60,000 nt of DNA. Origin: Takakia lepidozioides. Taxonomy: Eukaryota; Streptophyta; Takakiopsida; Takakiales; Takakiaceae. Where the stretch lies: assembly GCA_030704615.1 (NCBI GenBank), contig CM060734.1, positions 4,838,001-4,898,000 on the forward strand. Direction: 5' to 3'. Of this stretch, positions 1 through 11,294 are shown one piece after another. A model generated the notes under the pieces. It saw nothing but the letters and a program-made list of their open reading frames with translations, had not been told where the DNA came from and searched no databases. How positions within the stretch are numbered: the stretch's first letter is position 1; each line of letters begins with the position of its first letter. Position numbers and translations under genes: made by a program.

Positions 1-1112
1 CACTTCGCCATGTTGCTCAGTTGGTGCAGCGGTACCCTGAGTTGTTGTCGGTGTCTGCAATTCGTGGATATCAGCAGGCCTTGCCAGCAGACATTTCGTT
101 GCTGGGGGGCAGGATTTGGAGCGGGTTGGCTCCATTGATCTGGTAGTGGCAGGTTGGCCCTGCAAGGGCATTCATCAGCCGGGCATGGCAATGGATTGCG
201 AGACTCGAGGTCGGGTCTGTTTTGGGAGATGGTGCGGGTTTTGCGCCACTTGCAGCTTCATCAAGCTGTATCTCCAGCATACATCTTGGAGAATGTGCCA
301 CTGATGGGCGATTCTCGGGCCAGGGTGATGGCCAGTGTGCATCAAGTCCGGTCGTGGCTTGGGTCAGCAGTGTTGCTAGATGCAGCTACAGTGGGGTCAC
401 GGGCTCATCGTCCACGGCTATGGTGGACTAACATGATGCCACCCGCACTGCTCAAGCGTGCATTTGATGGGGTGCAGCGGCCAGCACATCTCACAGTGGA
501 TAACATTCTGGACACAGGGAGGCAGTCTCAACGTGTGAGACACGATGACCGTTCGCCTTTGGCAGTGGTCAACAAGGTGGGTCAACCACGAGCAGCATTA
601 CCTACACTGCTCAGCTTCCCAGGATCGCATGCTTTCCGGGATAGTGGACCTGGCCTCCTGTGGGATGCTCAGTTGCAGCAGTTAGTGGAGCCTAATGCTG
701 ACGAGCGTGAGCGGGCAATGGGTTTTACCACTGGTACCACGGCGGTGTCGTCTCTTTCTGAGGCATCACGTCGTCAAGTGTTGGGGCAAGCAATGGATCT
801 CAATTGCTTGACCTGGATTATCAGCTTGGCTCTAGCTGAGCAACGCAGAGTGCGGATACACTTCCCTCAATGGTCTCTCTGCCTACCGAGACGGTACAGG
901 CAGTGAGTGGGGGCGAGCATATGAGGACCACGGGGTGCATGCATCCATGGCACACGTGGAGGTGCTCGAGGTTCAGAGGGAGTTGGCAGCCAAGGCAGGT
1001 TGGGGATTCTTCTCGAGTTGAGGAGGTCCTCAAGGATGAGATGATGGGGCAGGATGATGCCTTGTCATTGACTGAGCAGGTAGGGAGTACTGCTCAAGAG
1101 GTTGCAGCATAG
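1..1112 (+). pseudogene. DNMT3-like cytosine-5 DNA methyltransferase domain of gypsy copy A1 (5' cut by window edge)
   Basis: This is the C-terminal two thirds of a C5-cytosine methyltransferase encoded inside a Ty3/gypsy element. Seen: motif IV reads DLVVAGWPC with the catalytic Cys codon at 161-163; motif VI is ILENVPL with ENV at 289-297; motif VIII is SRAHRPRLWW; and the C-terminal signature is ERERAMGF followed by RRQVLGQAMDLN. The AHRxRxxW spacing resembles DNMT3/DRM enzymes more than DNMT1 or CMT, and the motif order is not permuted as it is in DRM proteins. The copy is broken: one base is missing near 110 and one C is missing after the catalytic Cys codon, which throws the frame just past the PC dipeptide; another shift lies near 860-880. 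An acidic tail containing GCMHPWHTW leads to a TAG at 1110-1112. Motif I lies before the window. Domain identity is certain from motifs; activity of this copy is unlikely. Confidence 0.85.
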
Positions 1113-1117
1113 CAACC
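1100..1117 (+). promoter_or_regulatory. Putative stop-codon readthrough site of copy A1
   Basis: TAG at 1110-1112 is in the same frame as the reverse transcriptase that follows, with no other stop in the next 54 codons. The following six bases are CAACCA, matching the CAR-YYA context known from tobamovirus-type leaky stops. The TAG overlaps an inverted repeat, GGTTGC then a 6-nt loop then GCAACC. The same arrangement occurs in copies A2 and A3. Function is inferred. Confidence 0.6.
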
Positions 1118-2745
1118 ACGGGACGCGTCCTCTACCTCTAAGCCCACTGGACTTAAGGTTGTAGTTACGGAGGACAATTGGGAGCCTGACATTGGACCCA
1201 TTGTCACCGGAGGAGAGAGACGACGTATACGGCGGTTCCTGAGGGCTTACAGGAATTGCTTTGCCTTCAGTTTGAAGGACTTGGGAGCACTGAAGGGTCA
1301 AGAGATCCGTATTGAGTTGGCCACTGACACGCCAATCTTTCGGAGACCCTATAGATACAGTGACATGGAGAGGTCTTTGATTCAGATGAGGACTCAAGAT
1401 CTCTGGGAGGCAGGTTTGGTGGAGCTCTCTGGTGGAGAGTATGCTTCAGCCACAGTGATGCCAGCCAAGAAGGATGTCTATGGCAATTGGACGGAGAGAC
1501 GTATGTGCGGTGATTACCGGCCTGTAAATCGTCAGACCAAGTCCGATAAGTATGCCATGCCAACACCAGAGGAGATCTTTGATGCCATCGGGCATGCTAA
1601 GGCCTTTAGCACTTTGGATTTACGATCCGGATATCACCAGTTGCCAATCAAGGAGGCGGACAAGCAGAAGACGGCATTCTGGGGGATCAATGAGCACGGC
1701 AAGGATTGCCTATATCAGTGGCGGTTCTTACCATTTGGGCTTAAGAATGCTCCTGCAGAGTTTCAGAGAGTCATGGATAGGATTCTAGCAGGGGTGGACT
1801 TTGCTCGGTGCTACATAGATGACATCATCATCTTTAGTGTTACGATGGAGGAGCATGAGAGACACCTTCAGGTGGTTATTGGAGCGCTTGAGAGCGCACG
1901 GATTGAAGTTGCATCCGGGGAAGTGCAAGTTTTTCCACAACCAGATTGAGTATCTGGGTCACATGATATATCCTGGAGGATTGGGGGTACAGCAGACTAA
2001 GGTAGAGGCCATTGCACAAATTCCACGCCCCACGGATGTGAGCCGAGTTCGAGCTTTCATGGGGTTGGCAAACTATTATAGACGGTTTGTCAAGGGATTT
2101 AGTACCATTGCAAAGGCTCTAACCAAGCTGACCAAGGTGGACCAGGAGTGGCAGTGGGAAAAGAGCAGGAACGAGCTTTTCAAGAGCTCAAGGCGAGGTT
2201 GACCTCGGCGCCTATCTTGAGACGACCTATCAGGGGGCGTCCCTTTCAGCTGCATACGGATTGGAGCATGCTGGGGCTTGGAGCGGTGCTCACACAGGTG
2301 GATGATGAGGGAAGAGAGTTCGTAGTGGCTTACGCTAGCCGCTCGAACAACGCTGCAGAGGCTAAGTACAGCTCATATGAGGGAGAGTGCTTAGCTGCAG
2401 TGTGGGCCGTGGCACACTTCAGGTGCTATCTATACGGCAATCTTTTCACCCTTGTCACGGATCACCAGCCACTCAAGTGGTTGATGGAGTCAGACAAGCT
2501 TACGGGAAGCTTGCACGGTGGGCACTTATACTCCAGGAGTATGACTTTCAGGTTGTGCATCGACCGGGTTTGGTCAATCGGGATGCGGGATGGATTGAGT
2601 CGCAATCCATGCATGAGCCAGCAGGATGACACTGGAGCTCGGTGGCATGGTGAGACGGACGAGGAGATGGTGCCGGGATGGCACGCATCTGCATTTTTGT
2701 GTATCTTGGCATCGGAGGTCAGATTGGACCTACAACAGGGATGAC
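1113..2745 (+). pseudogene. Reverse transcriptase and RNase H of gypsy copy A1
   Basis: RT starts about 54 codons after the TAG, at the KDLGALKGQEI stretch. Visible RT motifs are RMCGDYRPVN (fingers), [12 protein letters not shown], the FLPFGLKNAPAEF block and the catalytic CYIDDIIIF box near 1810-1830, the Ty3/gypsy form of YxDD. The thumb and connection (FMGLANYYRRFVKGF) lie near 2055-2100. RNase H follows: HTDWSMLGLGAVL near 2250, YSSYEGECLAAVWA near 2370 and TDHQPLKWLM near 2460. Note that the RNase H start has HTDWS where chromoviruses have HTDAS. Frame changes near 1880-1900, 2150-2165 and 2500-2510 break the frame. Copy A2 aligns throughout. Confidence 0.88.
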
Positions 2746-4090
2746 TGTAGACGGAGTGTCTGAGGACCCTGAGGCTAGTGATGAGCTAGGTGGTGCCAGA
2801 GATATACATGAGGATTCGGCTGTGTTGGACTACCTCCGCACGGGAGACACGGCAGCCATTGTGACTGCCAGGGAGAGGGATCGGATCCTGCAACGAGCCA
2901 AGAGGTTCAAGTGGGAGGGGATACACCTACTTCGAGTGTGGGAGGATGGTCGGGTGAGGATTGTGCCTCACCCCACACAGCGTGCACGGTTAGTGCGGCA
3001 TGCCCATGAGGAGTTGGGGCATTTTGGAGTGCGACGCACTCACAGTTTACTGCAGGGGCAGTATTGGTGGCGTGGTATGCATACAGAGGTGCAACAGTTT
3101 GTGGCTAGGTGCATGGTGTGTGACAGGGTGCGTGCTTCATTCAACGCCCCTACACCACAGTTGCATCCTTTACCTATCATGGGATTGGGCTACAGGTGGA
3201 GTTGACTTCGCAGGACCGTTGCCACTGACTATGCGCCACCACAGATATGTGTTGGTGATGGTGGAGCACTTCTCCAAGTGGATTGAGTTGGTTCCATTGC
3301 CTGACAAGGCTAGTGAGGGGGCTGCGTATGCATCTTGGATCGTGTGCTTAGCCGATTTGGTGCTCCAGCTGAGGTACTCACGGACCAAGGGAGAGAGTTC
3401 TTGGGGGAGTTTCAGGCTTTGTGTGATAAAGCCTTGATAGACCACCGCACCACTTCTCGGGATCATCCTGAGGCCGATGGCTTAGCAGAGAGAGTTGTTC
3501 AGACGGTGAAGAGGGGTTTGCGCAAGTATGGCTTGCAGAAGGGACACCTAGGAGATTGGGATCTTCAGGTTCCTTGGTTAGCCATGGGCTACAGGTTCAG
3601 CAAACAAGCATCACTTGCCTCCTTCTCACCATATTTCCTTCTCTTTGGCCGAGAGCCGGATTTGCCTGCAGCCATTCGTAGGGACACTGCTCAAGTCCTT
3701 AACCTTGACGATCCGGACGTGTGGGTACGTGCATGTGATCAGCGTGCAGAGTTGTTCAAGAAAGTCATGCCCATGGCTTTTGAGAACCTTGCCATTGCAC
3801 AGCACCGTGATACGTTGAGGTATGCCACTATACGTGGTGGAGGATATCGTCCTGGGGTTCGGAGGTTTAGCCCTGGTGACTATGTTTATTTGCAGCAGAC
3901 TGCTCCTACGACTCTGGATGTTACTGCAGGGCGTGTTATTCTGAGGGTTCGAGAGGTGTTGCCCTCAGGGGTCCTGATCTTGGAGGGTCGGGATGGCATG
4001 ACTTGGAAGGACCATGTGCGTAATTGTGCGCCATGTCACCTTCCCAATGTCGATGGCAGAGTTGACCCAAACTTGGCAGTGGTACCTGCA
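2746..4090 (+). pseudogene. Integrase of gypsy copy A1
   Basis: Integrase with an N-terminal zinc-binding HHCC module (HAHEELGHFGVRRTH ... CMVCDRV, 3000-3125) and the DDE core: D in VDFAGPLPL (near 3205), D in VLTDQGREF (near 3375) and E in DGLAERVVQTV (near 3485). The C-terminal part (YRPGVRRFSPGDYVYLQQ, near 3845-3900) resembles the GPY/F-type tail that links to a chromatin-targeting module. Frame shifts occur near 3200 (just before the first catalytic Asp) and near 3335. In an active element it would insert the cDNA into chromosomal DNA; the downstream PHD finger would be part of the same polypeptide. Confidence 0.85.
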
Positions 4091-4099
4091 GGTTTGAGG

Positions 4100-4235
4100 T
4101 GCATGCTCTGTGGGTCTGCCAAAGGGGCAGCCACCATGCTGGTGTGTGATCGATGCTCAAGGGGTTGGCATATGGGATGCTTGACACCACCTCTTGAGAA
4201 GGTTTCCTGACGGAGATTGGTTGTGTCCACACTGC
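4100..4235 (+). pseudogene. PHD finger fused to integrase C-terminus (A1)
   Basis: A C4-H-C3 zinc finger: CMLC, then VCDRC, then the WHMGC block, and finally CPHC. Spacing and the conserved Trp before the last pair (DWLC) are those of PHD fingers, which read histone H3 tails. It occupies the place where chromoviruses carry a chromodomain. Here one extra T at about 4200-4205 shifts the frame before the last Cys pair. Copies A2, A3 and A4 have the same finger; A2 and A4 read through the full motif. Confidence 0.85.
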
Positions 4236-4504
4236 TTGGGATAGTGGCAGTGGACATGACTGGAGGCAGCTAACAAGACATGGGAGGCCAAGCTCATAGG
4301 AGTCAATACATGAGATCCCAAGCTCAAGTTCACAGGTTGCAAGACGGCGACTAACGATGGGGCAACTCTTGCACCCGGCCTCTTGATCTATCGAGTTTGA
4401 GTGTAGTAGGGATAGTGGTGGAGGACTTAGTGAGGCTATGGTCACTATCACATCTTGTGGCTACCTGGACTTAGAGGGACCTAAGCACCAGCTAGGGGGG
4501 CGAT
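4236..4504 (+). other. 3' untranslated tail and polypurine tract of A1
   Basis: Noncoding tail after the PHD finger, similar to the tails of A2 (48178-48437 reversed), A3 and A4. It ends in the polypurine tract GCTAGGGGGGCGA at 4491-4503, directly before the TG of the LTR, as expected for plus-strand priming. Confidence 0.75.
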
Positions 4505-5207
4505 TGTGTGGACTAGTGACTGCCATAGTGGGCAGCGTAGTGGCAGCCTAGTGACTGACTAGTTGTAGCCTAGTGGTTGGACTAGTGGCTGGACTAGTGG
4601 ACTAGTGGTATACTAGTGTGTGGTGTGCATGTGTTGTGTGGTTTTGGACAGCGATGTAGTTGTGTGTAGCGATATGTATGCGCACGACAGCTGTCAAGTT
4701 ATTTTACCACTAGTGTGAAACTAGCTAGGAAATAGCTAGCTTTTACATATTGACATTTGGGATTGGCCCAAGTGTCAATCCAGGGGTCAAGGCAGATTTA
4801 GGCCCTGGAGTGGTTATCTTCACGGCAAGCGTGGGAGGCTCATCTTTCTCGAGTTGAGCCTCACCGCGCCTAGCTATGGCGCCGTAGTGTGGATTCCCCA
4901 TGGCGTGGGGTGCACTTGGCTTGACTTGTATTTGAGTGATGAGGTTATATATGCATGAGTTTATGCTTCAGCTTTGTGAGCTCGCATGAGCTTGTGCTTG
5001 TATTCTTCTTCTTTATCATTGTGTGGACTAGTGACTGCCATAGTGGGCAGCGTAGTGGCAGCCTAGTGACTGACTAGTTGTAGCCTAGTGGTTGGACTAG
5101 TGGCTGGACTAGTGGTATACTAGTGGTATACTAGTGTGTGGTGTGCACATGTGTTGTGTGGTTTTGGACAGCGATGTAGTTGTGTAGCGATATGTATGCG
5201 CACGACA
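4505..5207 (+). repeat. A-type LTR with duplicated end unit (u-m-u)
   Basis: Starts TGTGTGGACTAG right after the polypurine tract and ends GCGCACGACA. The first 185 bp (4505-4689) recur almost unchanged at 5020-5207, so the LTR reads unit, middle (4690-5019), unit. The unit is rich in CTAGTGG repeats. The middle matches, with divergence, the middle of the LTRs at 8601-9119 and 47648-48177. Directly after it comes family B coding sequence, with no host DNA between. Confidence 0.65.
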
Positions 5208-5946
5208 GTGGCACCCGGTGCTTCGAAAGGAAAAGCGGGTGGAGCGGCTTATGGCGGACAGAAGGCGACCTTTGATGGAGTGTGTTTCAATTGCGGGGCC
5301 CGGGCACATGGCCAAGAAGTGCACGAAGCCCCGACAATTGAACATGACTCGTGCGACCACGGAGCTATCGGAAGATACCATCAGTCGCTTGGTGGAAGCG
5401 GTGGTCGCCAGGACTTGCAAGGTAGGCAAATTTTCTTGTGAGTTGTATCAGGAAACTGGCACCTTACGAAAAGGGAGTCAGTTATTGTTCGTGGATCGGA
5501 TAATATCCGGAACTAATGTGTCGTTGTTGGTGGACACAGGAGCGTCGCACTCCTTCATGACACCGGCAACGGCACAAAAGCTGGGACTCCTGACAAGTGA
5601 CGTTGGGGCCTGTATTGAGGTGCGTTCTGCCAAAGGAGAACCACAGTTGGCAACAAGGTTGGCGATTGATGTTCCTCTTCAACTGGGGAGTTGGGAGGGA
5701 CGTGAGAACTTCACCATCTGCGAGATCGATGGAGTGGATCTCATTTTGGGGATGACCTTTTTGAGCAAATCCGGAGCGGTCATAGATGGCCGCAAGAGAG
5801 TAGTCACGCTGCCATGTGGGAATGGTGGCCAGGTTTTACGAGTGTCTGAAACGCCCAAATCCGTGGGAGGGCGAAATAAACCTTCTATCAGCAAAGGAGT
5901 GGGCCGTGGAGGAGGCACACGAGCCCCAGTTTTTGCTTTACATTAG
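5208..5946 (+). pseudogene. gag tail, zinc knuckle and aspartic protease of chromovirus fragment B1
   Basis: Begins abruptly inside B gag, at the position equal to 21555 of copy B2; the rest of gag and the 5' LTR are missing. A CCHC knuckle is recognisable near 5285-5320 but a 2-bp loss (relative to B2) disturbs it. The protease domain follows with the active-site motif LLVDTGASHSF near 5530 and the flap/C-terminal [11 protein letters not shown] near 5745. The frame breaks again near 5860-5875 before the RT region. Confidence 0.85.
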
Positions 5947-7331
5947 AGAAGTGAAAGGAGAAGGCGATGGGGAACCGAGCCCAGATTGGATCAAGGGGAT
6001 TTTGGAGAAATACCAGGATGTGATGCCGGAGGATTTACCAAGCGGCTTGCCACCGCGAAGAGGAGTTGACCACAAGATTGAGGTGATACCGGGATCGGAA
6101 CCGCCTGCCAAGGCCCCCTACCGGTTGAGCCACAGAGAGTTGGTCGAGCTGAAGACTCAGCTCAAGAATCTAATGTCAAAGAGGTACATCCGGCCGAGTA
6201 AGTCACCTTACGGAGCCCCGGTGCTATTTGCAGACAAGAAGGATGGGACGCTGCGGATGTGTGTCGATTACAGGGCTGAATAAGGTGACTATCAAAAACC
6301 GGTACCCTTTGCCGAGGATCGACGACCTCTTCGATCGGTTGGCAGGAGCGAAGTATTTCAGCCGGATCGGCTTGCGCTCCGGCTATCATCAAATTCGGGT
6401 GGCGGAAGGAGATGAGGAGAAGACCGCGTGCAGGACAAGGTATGGTTCATGAGTTCTTGGTGATGCCTTTGGGCTCACCAATGCACCAGCGACATTTAGC
6501 ACGCTGATGAACAGCCTTTTCCAGGAGTGGTTGGACTTTGTGATCGTGTACATCGACGACATCTTGGTGTACTCAAAAATAAAGGAGGAGCACCTGGAGC
6601 ACCTGGAGCACCTAAAAAGGGTGTTCCAAAAATTGCGAGAAGGGAAGCTGTATGCCAAAGCTTCAAAGTGCGAATTCGGGGTCACAAAAGTGGAGTTCTT
6701 GGGGCATGTGATTACACAGGATGGGATCAAAATGGATGACAGAAAGGTGATGGCGATCTTGGACTGGGAGCCTCCGACTTCGGTCCCGGGAGTGCGATCC
6801 TTCCTAGGACTCGCCTCCTATTACCGGAAGTATGTGAGAAATTTCGCCAAGACTGCGGGGCCGCTGTCAGACCTTCTGTGTAAATCTAAAGTCTGGGCAT
6901 GGAACACCTTTTGTGGCCAAGCTTTTGCTGAATTGAAGCAGCGGATGGCGGAAGCTCCAGTCTTGAAAATCCCGGAGTTCGATCGTCCATTTGAGATTCA
7001 TACAGATGCGTCGGACTTCACGATTGGGGGTGTACTTATGCAAGATGGACGTCCAGTGGCTTACGAAAGTAAGAAACTGAATGAAGTGGAGCGACGGTGG
7101 CTGACGCACGAAAAAGAGATGAAGGCGGTGGTGCATTGCCTTGAGCTCTGGCGCCACTATGTTGGTTCCAACCCAGTGAAGGTGTTCACGGTGAAGTATT
7201 TTGCCACGCAGCCCAAGTTGTCCCCAAAACAACTTAGGTGGCAAGATACTTTGGCAGTGTTTGACGTGGATATCCAGTACAAACCGGGACGGGTCAATGT
7301 GGTGGCCGATGCTTTAAGTATAAAACAGTAG
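5947..7331 (+). pseudogene. Reverse transcriptase and RNase H of chromovirus fragment B1
   Basis: Contains the RT entry [13 protein letters not shown] (near 6070), LRMCVDYR (near 6255), RSGYHQIRV, and the catalytic [11 protein letters not shown] near 6550. RNase H has [14 protein letters not shown] near 6990-7020 and ends in VADALS near 7310. Relative to B2 it has a lost base at about 6280, further losses near 6450-6470, a tandem gain of the codons for LEHLEH near 6595-6612, and loss of a few codons near 7188. Non-functional copy. Confidence 0.88.
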
Positions 7332-8574
7332 CTCTTGTTGGTGTACAAGGGCGAGACGGCACTCCAAAGGAAGATCCGGAAGGCTTGCCGGACGGATGAG
7401 CTGGCGAAGTCCGTGATGCAGGACTTGAGGATGGGGGTTAAATCGCAGTTCCACTTGCAAAATGGACTGCTCCGGTACAAGCAAAAGCGTCTCTACGTGC
7501 CGAAGGGAGGGATCAGGGATAGTCTCTTGAGAGAATGCCATGATAGCCCGCTTGCGGGCCACGGTGGAGCCAAGCGCACTGCGGCACTCTTGAAGAAAGA
7601 ATATTGCTGGCCCAAACTGAGGGGGAGGCAGAGGAGTATGTCAAGACATGCACCACATGCCAACAAAACCGGAGAGGTACAAAAAGCAAGCGGGCTGTTA
7701 CAACCCTTGCCGATTCCAGAGGGGACTTGGGAAAGCGTCTCGATGGATTTCATGACTGCTATGCCGTTGTCAAAAGGATTCGATGCAATCATGGTGGTGG
7801 TGGATAGGTTCAGTAAAATGGGCCATTTCATCCCTACCAAGGAGACGGCAACGGTGCAGGAGACAGGGCGACTTTACTTCGCCCACGTCTTAAAGCATCA
7901 TGGAGTCCCGAAGGATATTGTCTCGGACCGCGATCCAAAGTTTACGAGTAAATTCTGGAGAGCACTTTGGAAGAAGATGGGGACGAGGCTGAAGATGAGC
8001 ACCGCCTTCCGACCTACGGACGGACGGCCAAACGGAAAGAGTGAATTCTGTAGTGAAGCAATTCTTGCGGAATTACGTGTCGGCAGACCAATCAGACTGG
8101 ATGGAACACTTAGACGCGGTAGAGTTCTGTTATAATAACACAGAACACTCCGCAACGGGAGTTTCCCCTTTCGTGTTGGTCTATGGAAAAGCACCTCTAG
8201 TGCCGACAAGTTGGGCCGCCCAGGACGTTGAGGAACCGGCAGTAGCGGCGGTACTGGAAAAACGCGAGCGTTTGTTGAAGCTCACAAAGTACAACATTGC
8301 CAAAGCTAGGAAACGGTATGAAAGGCAGGCGAATCGGAAGCGGAGGGAAGTGAAGTTTGAGGCAGGCACAGAGGTCTGGTTGAACATCAAGAATTTCCGA
8401 CTACCTCCGGAAGTGAGTCCAAAGTTCGTGCCTCCGTATGCGGGACCCTTTCGCATTCGGAAGGTTATGAATGAGGATGTGTATGAATTGGAGCTGCCGG
8501 CAAACAGCAAGGTGCACCCAGTATTCCAGGTCTCCCTTTTGAAGCCTTACTTCAAAGATGAAGCGCGTCCGAAT
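7332..8574 (+). pseudogene. Integrase of chromovirus fragment B1, truncated before its chromodomain
   Basis: HHCC module (CHDSPLAGHGGAKRT ... CTTCQQNR, 7535-7670) and DDE core (D in MDFMTAMP near 7745, D in VSDRDPKF near 7925, E in the damaged segment near 8035). The C-terminal GPY/F-like part (YAGPFRIRKV near 8440) and KVHPVFQVSLLKPYF are present. The sequence leaves the B family after the GAAT at 8571-8574, exactly before the chromodomain region, and continues as the 3' tail of family A. Confidence 0.85.
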
Positions 8575-8600
8575 ACCTATCCACCAGCTAGGGGGGCGAT
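8575..8600 (+). other. Family A 3' tail and polypurine tract joined to B1
   Basis: The bases ACCTATCCACCAGCTAGGGG and the rest of the G-run match the end of family A (compare reversed 48178-48205), not family B. This gives the B1 coding fragment an A-type plus-strand primer and LTR. Confidence 0.75.
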
Positions 8601-9119
8601 TGTGGCAGACTACTTTATTGTGTGGTGTGGTTTGGACAGCGATGTAGTTATGTAGCGATACGTATGCGCACGACAGCTGTCAAGTTAAATAAGCACAGTG
8701 TGAAAACAACTAGAATAAAGCTAGTTATTTGTATTTAACACTTGGATTTAGGTCAAGTGTTAAATCAGGTGTCAAGTTTAGTTTGACACCTGAACCGCCT
8801 TATCTTCACGAGAGCGGCAGTCGCGCAGCTCATCTCTCTCGAGTTGAGCGTGCGCAACCGAGCTCCTGCATTGTTTAGGACTGAGTGTGCTTATGATGGG
8901 AGTATAGGTTGTTGTGGGGTGGAGTCCCCATAGCTTGGGGTGCCCTTGGCTCGACTTCTGTTTTAACGAGTGATAGCGATGGATTTCATGTTGTTTCTGG
9001 TGTGAATAGTGTGTCTCTTAGCTTGTTCTATCATTGTGGCAGACTACTTTATTGTGCATATATGTGTGGTGTGGTTTGGACAACGATGTAGTTATGTAGC
9101 GATACGTATGCGCACGACA
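8601..9119 (+). repeat. A-type 3' LTR of the A1-B1 composite
   Basis: Begins TGTGGCAGAC after the polypurine tract and ends GCGCACGACA. A 75-bp start unit (8601-8675) recurs as 85 bp at 9035-9119, so it has the same unit-middle-unit layout as 4505-5207, but its sequence is closer to the A2 LTR (47648-48177) than to the LTR at 4505. The bases after it (CCGAG, 9120-9124) belong to another element, the LTR of A3 in reverse orientation. Confidence 0.65.
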
Positions 9120-9459
9120 CCGAGAATGGCTAAGTCCCAGATCTGACTGGGCCTCTTAGGCCAACTGTGAATTTATATGGTCCCGTGAACAAAACCCGCT
9201 CACACTTGACGTGGCATAAGGTTAAGGTGGCTCTTTTGACGGATTATATGACGGCAGTTTTGACTGGCCATTACAACTAGTAGTTTGACCAAGTAATACG
9301 GAACTTAATACACCACTTTACCACCGTGTCTGCCATATGTATGTCAAAGGGAATGCCACGAGGGATGAGCAGTGTGTCGTGCACCTAAGCATCGTGCCAC
9401 AACATACATCCCTGTCTACCATACATTCTAAGCACACAATCCTAGAAAACTATGCCACA
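9120..9459 (-). repeat. 3' LTR of gypsy copy A3, interrupted
   Basis: Read on the minus strand it starts TGTGGCATAG directly after a polypurine tract at 9460-9472. Its first 85 bp (9459 down to 9375) end GTGCACGACA, equal in length and ending to the unit of the A2 LTR although the rest is diverged. It stops at 9120, where the A1-B1 composite begins in the opposite orientation; the remainder is not in the window. Confidence 0.55.
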
Positions 9460-11294
9460 ATCACCTCCCTAGCTGATGATTAGGTCCCTCTAACACCGAA
9501 TAGCTGACAAGTATCCATCTCAATAAGATCATCGCTTGGTCTTCAATCGCACATGACCCAATTTTCTAAAGTATATGGATCAAGAGGCCGGGTGCAATGA
9601 GAGCCCCATTGTTAGTCGCCTACTTGCAATCCATGATCTTCAATTGAGTATCCATGGCGTTGAGCTCCCACCAGCTAGACCTTGGATCACTTGTCAACTA
9701 CACCATTGTCATGCCCACTACCTATGGCCAAGGCATCGTGGACACAACCATTCTCTACTAGGAACCTCCTCAAGTGGCGGTGTCAAGCATCCCATGTGCC
9801 ACCCCCTTGAGCATTTGTCACACACCAACATAGTTGCGGCACCACCAGCATGCCCACATAGCATGCAACGCAACCCTGCAGGTACCACTGCAAAGTTGGG
9901 ATCTATCCTCCCATCCACATGTGGAAGGTGACATGGCGCACAATTGCGCACATGGTCCTTCCATACCATGCCATCTCGACCCTCCAGAATCAACACTCCT
10001 GAAAGCAACACCTCCCGGACCCTTAGAATCACACGTCCTGCTGTGACATCCAAAGTCGTAGGCGCTGTCTACTGCAGATACACATAGTCCCTAGGGTGGA
10101 AACGCCGAACACCTGGCCGATATCCCCCTCCACGTATAGTGGCGTACCTCAATGTGTCTCGGTGTTGGGCAATAGCAAAGTTCTCAAAAGCCATAGGCAT
10201 GACTCTCTTGAACAACTCTGCCTGCTGGGCACATGCTTGTGTCCACACATCCGGATCATCAAGGTTGAGGACTACTGCAGTCTCCCTACGAATAGATGCA
10301 GGCAAATCTGGCTCTCGGCAAAAAAGAAGAAAATAAGACGAGAACGAGCAAGTGATGCTTGTTTGCTAAACCTGAGCCCATGGCCAAAAGGTAGCAGGTT
10401 CCAATCTCCTAAGTGTCCCTCTTGGTAAGCGTGGAAGGCTTGACTATTTGTCACACACCTCTCTGCTAGGCCATCAGCCTCGGATGATCCCGAGAAGTAG
10501 TGCAGTGATCTATCAAGGCTTGCTCACACAAAGCCTGAAACTCCCCCAAGAACTCTCTCCCCTGGTCCGTGAGTACCTCTGGCTGGAGCACCAAATTGGC
10601 TAAGCACTCGATCTAAGAATGCATATGCAGCCCCCTCACTTGCCTTGTCAGGCAATGCCACCAGTTCAATCCACTTGGATAAATGTTCTACCATCACCAG
10701 CACATACTTGTTATGGCGAATCGTTAGTGGCAATATTGGGCCTGCGAAGTCAAGACTCCAACGATAGCCCAAACCCATAATGGGTAAAGGATGCAATTGT
10801 GGAGTAGGTGCATTGAACGAAACCCGCACTTTATTACACATCATGCACCTTGCCACTAACTGTTGCACATCCATGTGCATGCCCCGCCACCAGTACTGTC
10901 ATTGCAGCAAATTATGAGTGCGCCGCACCCCAAAATGTCCCAACTCCTCATGGGCATGGCATACCGATCGCGCTCGTTGTGTTGGATGAGGCACAATCCT
11001 CACTCGTCCATCCTCCCATACTCGGAGTAGGTGAGTCCCCTCCCACTTGAACCTCTTGGCTCGTTGTAGGATCCGATCTCTCTCCTTAGCAGTCACACTG
11101 GCTGTTGTCTCTCCTGTACGAAGGTAGGCCAGCACTGCTGCATCATCATATACATCATTAGCACCATCAAGCTCCTCACTGATCTCCGGATCGTCATGCA
11201 CACCATCTATATGACCAATCCTATGGGATGGACTAGCTTGAGCTCCCATTGCTAGGATGCACAAAAAGGCAGATGCATGCCATCCTGGCACCAT
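9460..11294 (-). pseudogene. Integrase, PHD finger and 3' tail of gypsy copy A3
   Basis: Minus strand. HHCC module near 10975-10850, DDE core (LDFAGPIL near 10755; the VLTDQG counterpart damaged near 10580; DGLAERV counterpart near 10470), GPY/F-like segment near 10110-10070, and a complete C4-H-C3 PHD finger near 9880-9735 (CMLC, CDKC, HMGC, CPRC). Several frame changes split it. The 3' tail with polypurine tract follows to 9460. It is the most diverged of the A copies. Confidence 0.82.

Noticed and set aside
1110-1112. Reading the TAG of A1 as ordinary decay
   Set aside because: The same TAG with the same following six bases is present in A3 and A2, at the same 162-nt spacing, while other lesions are private to single copies.
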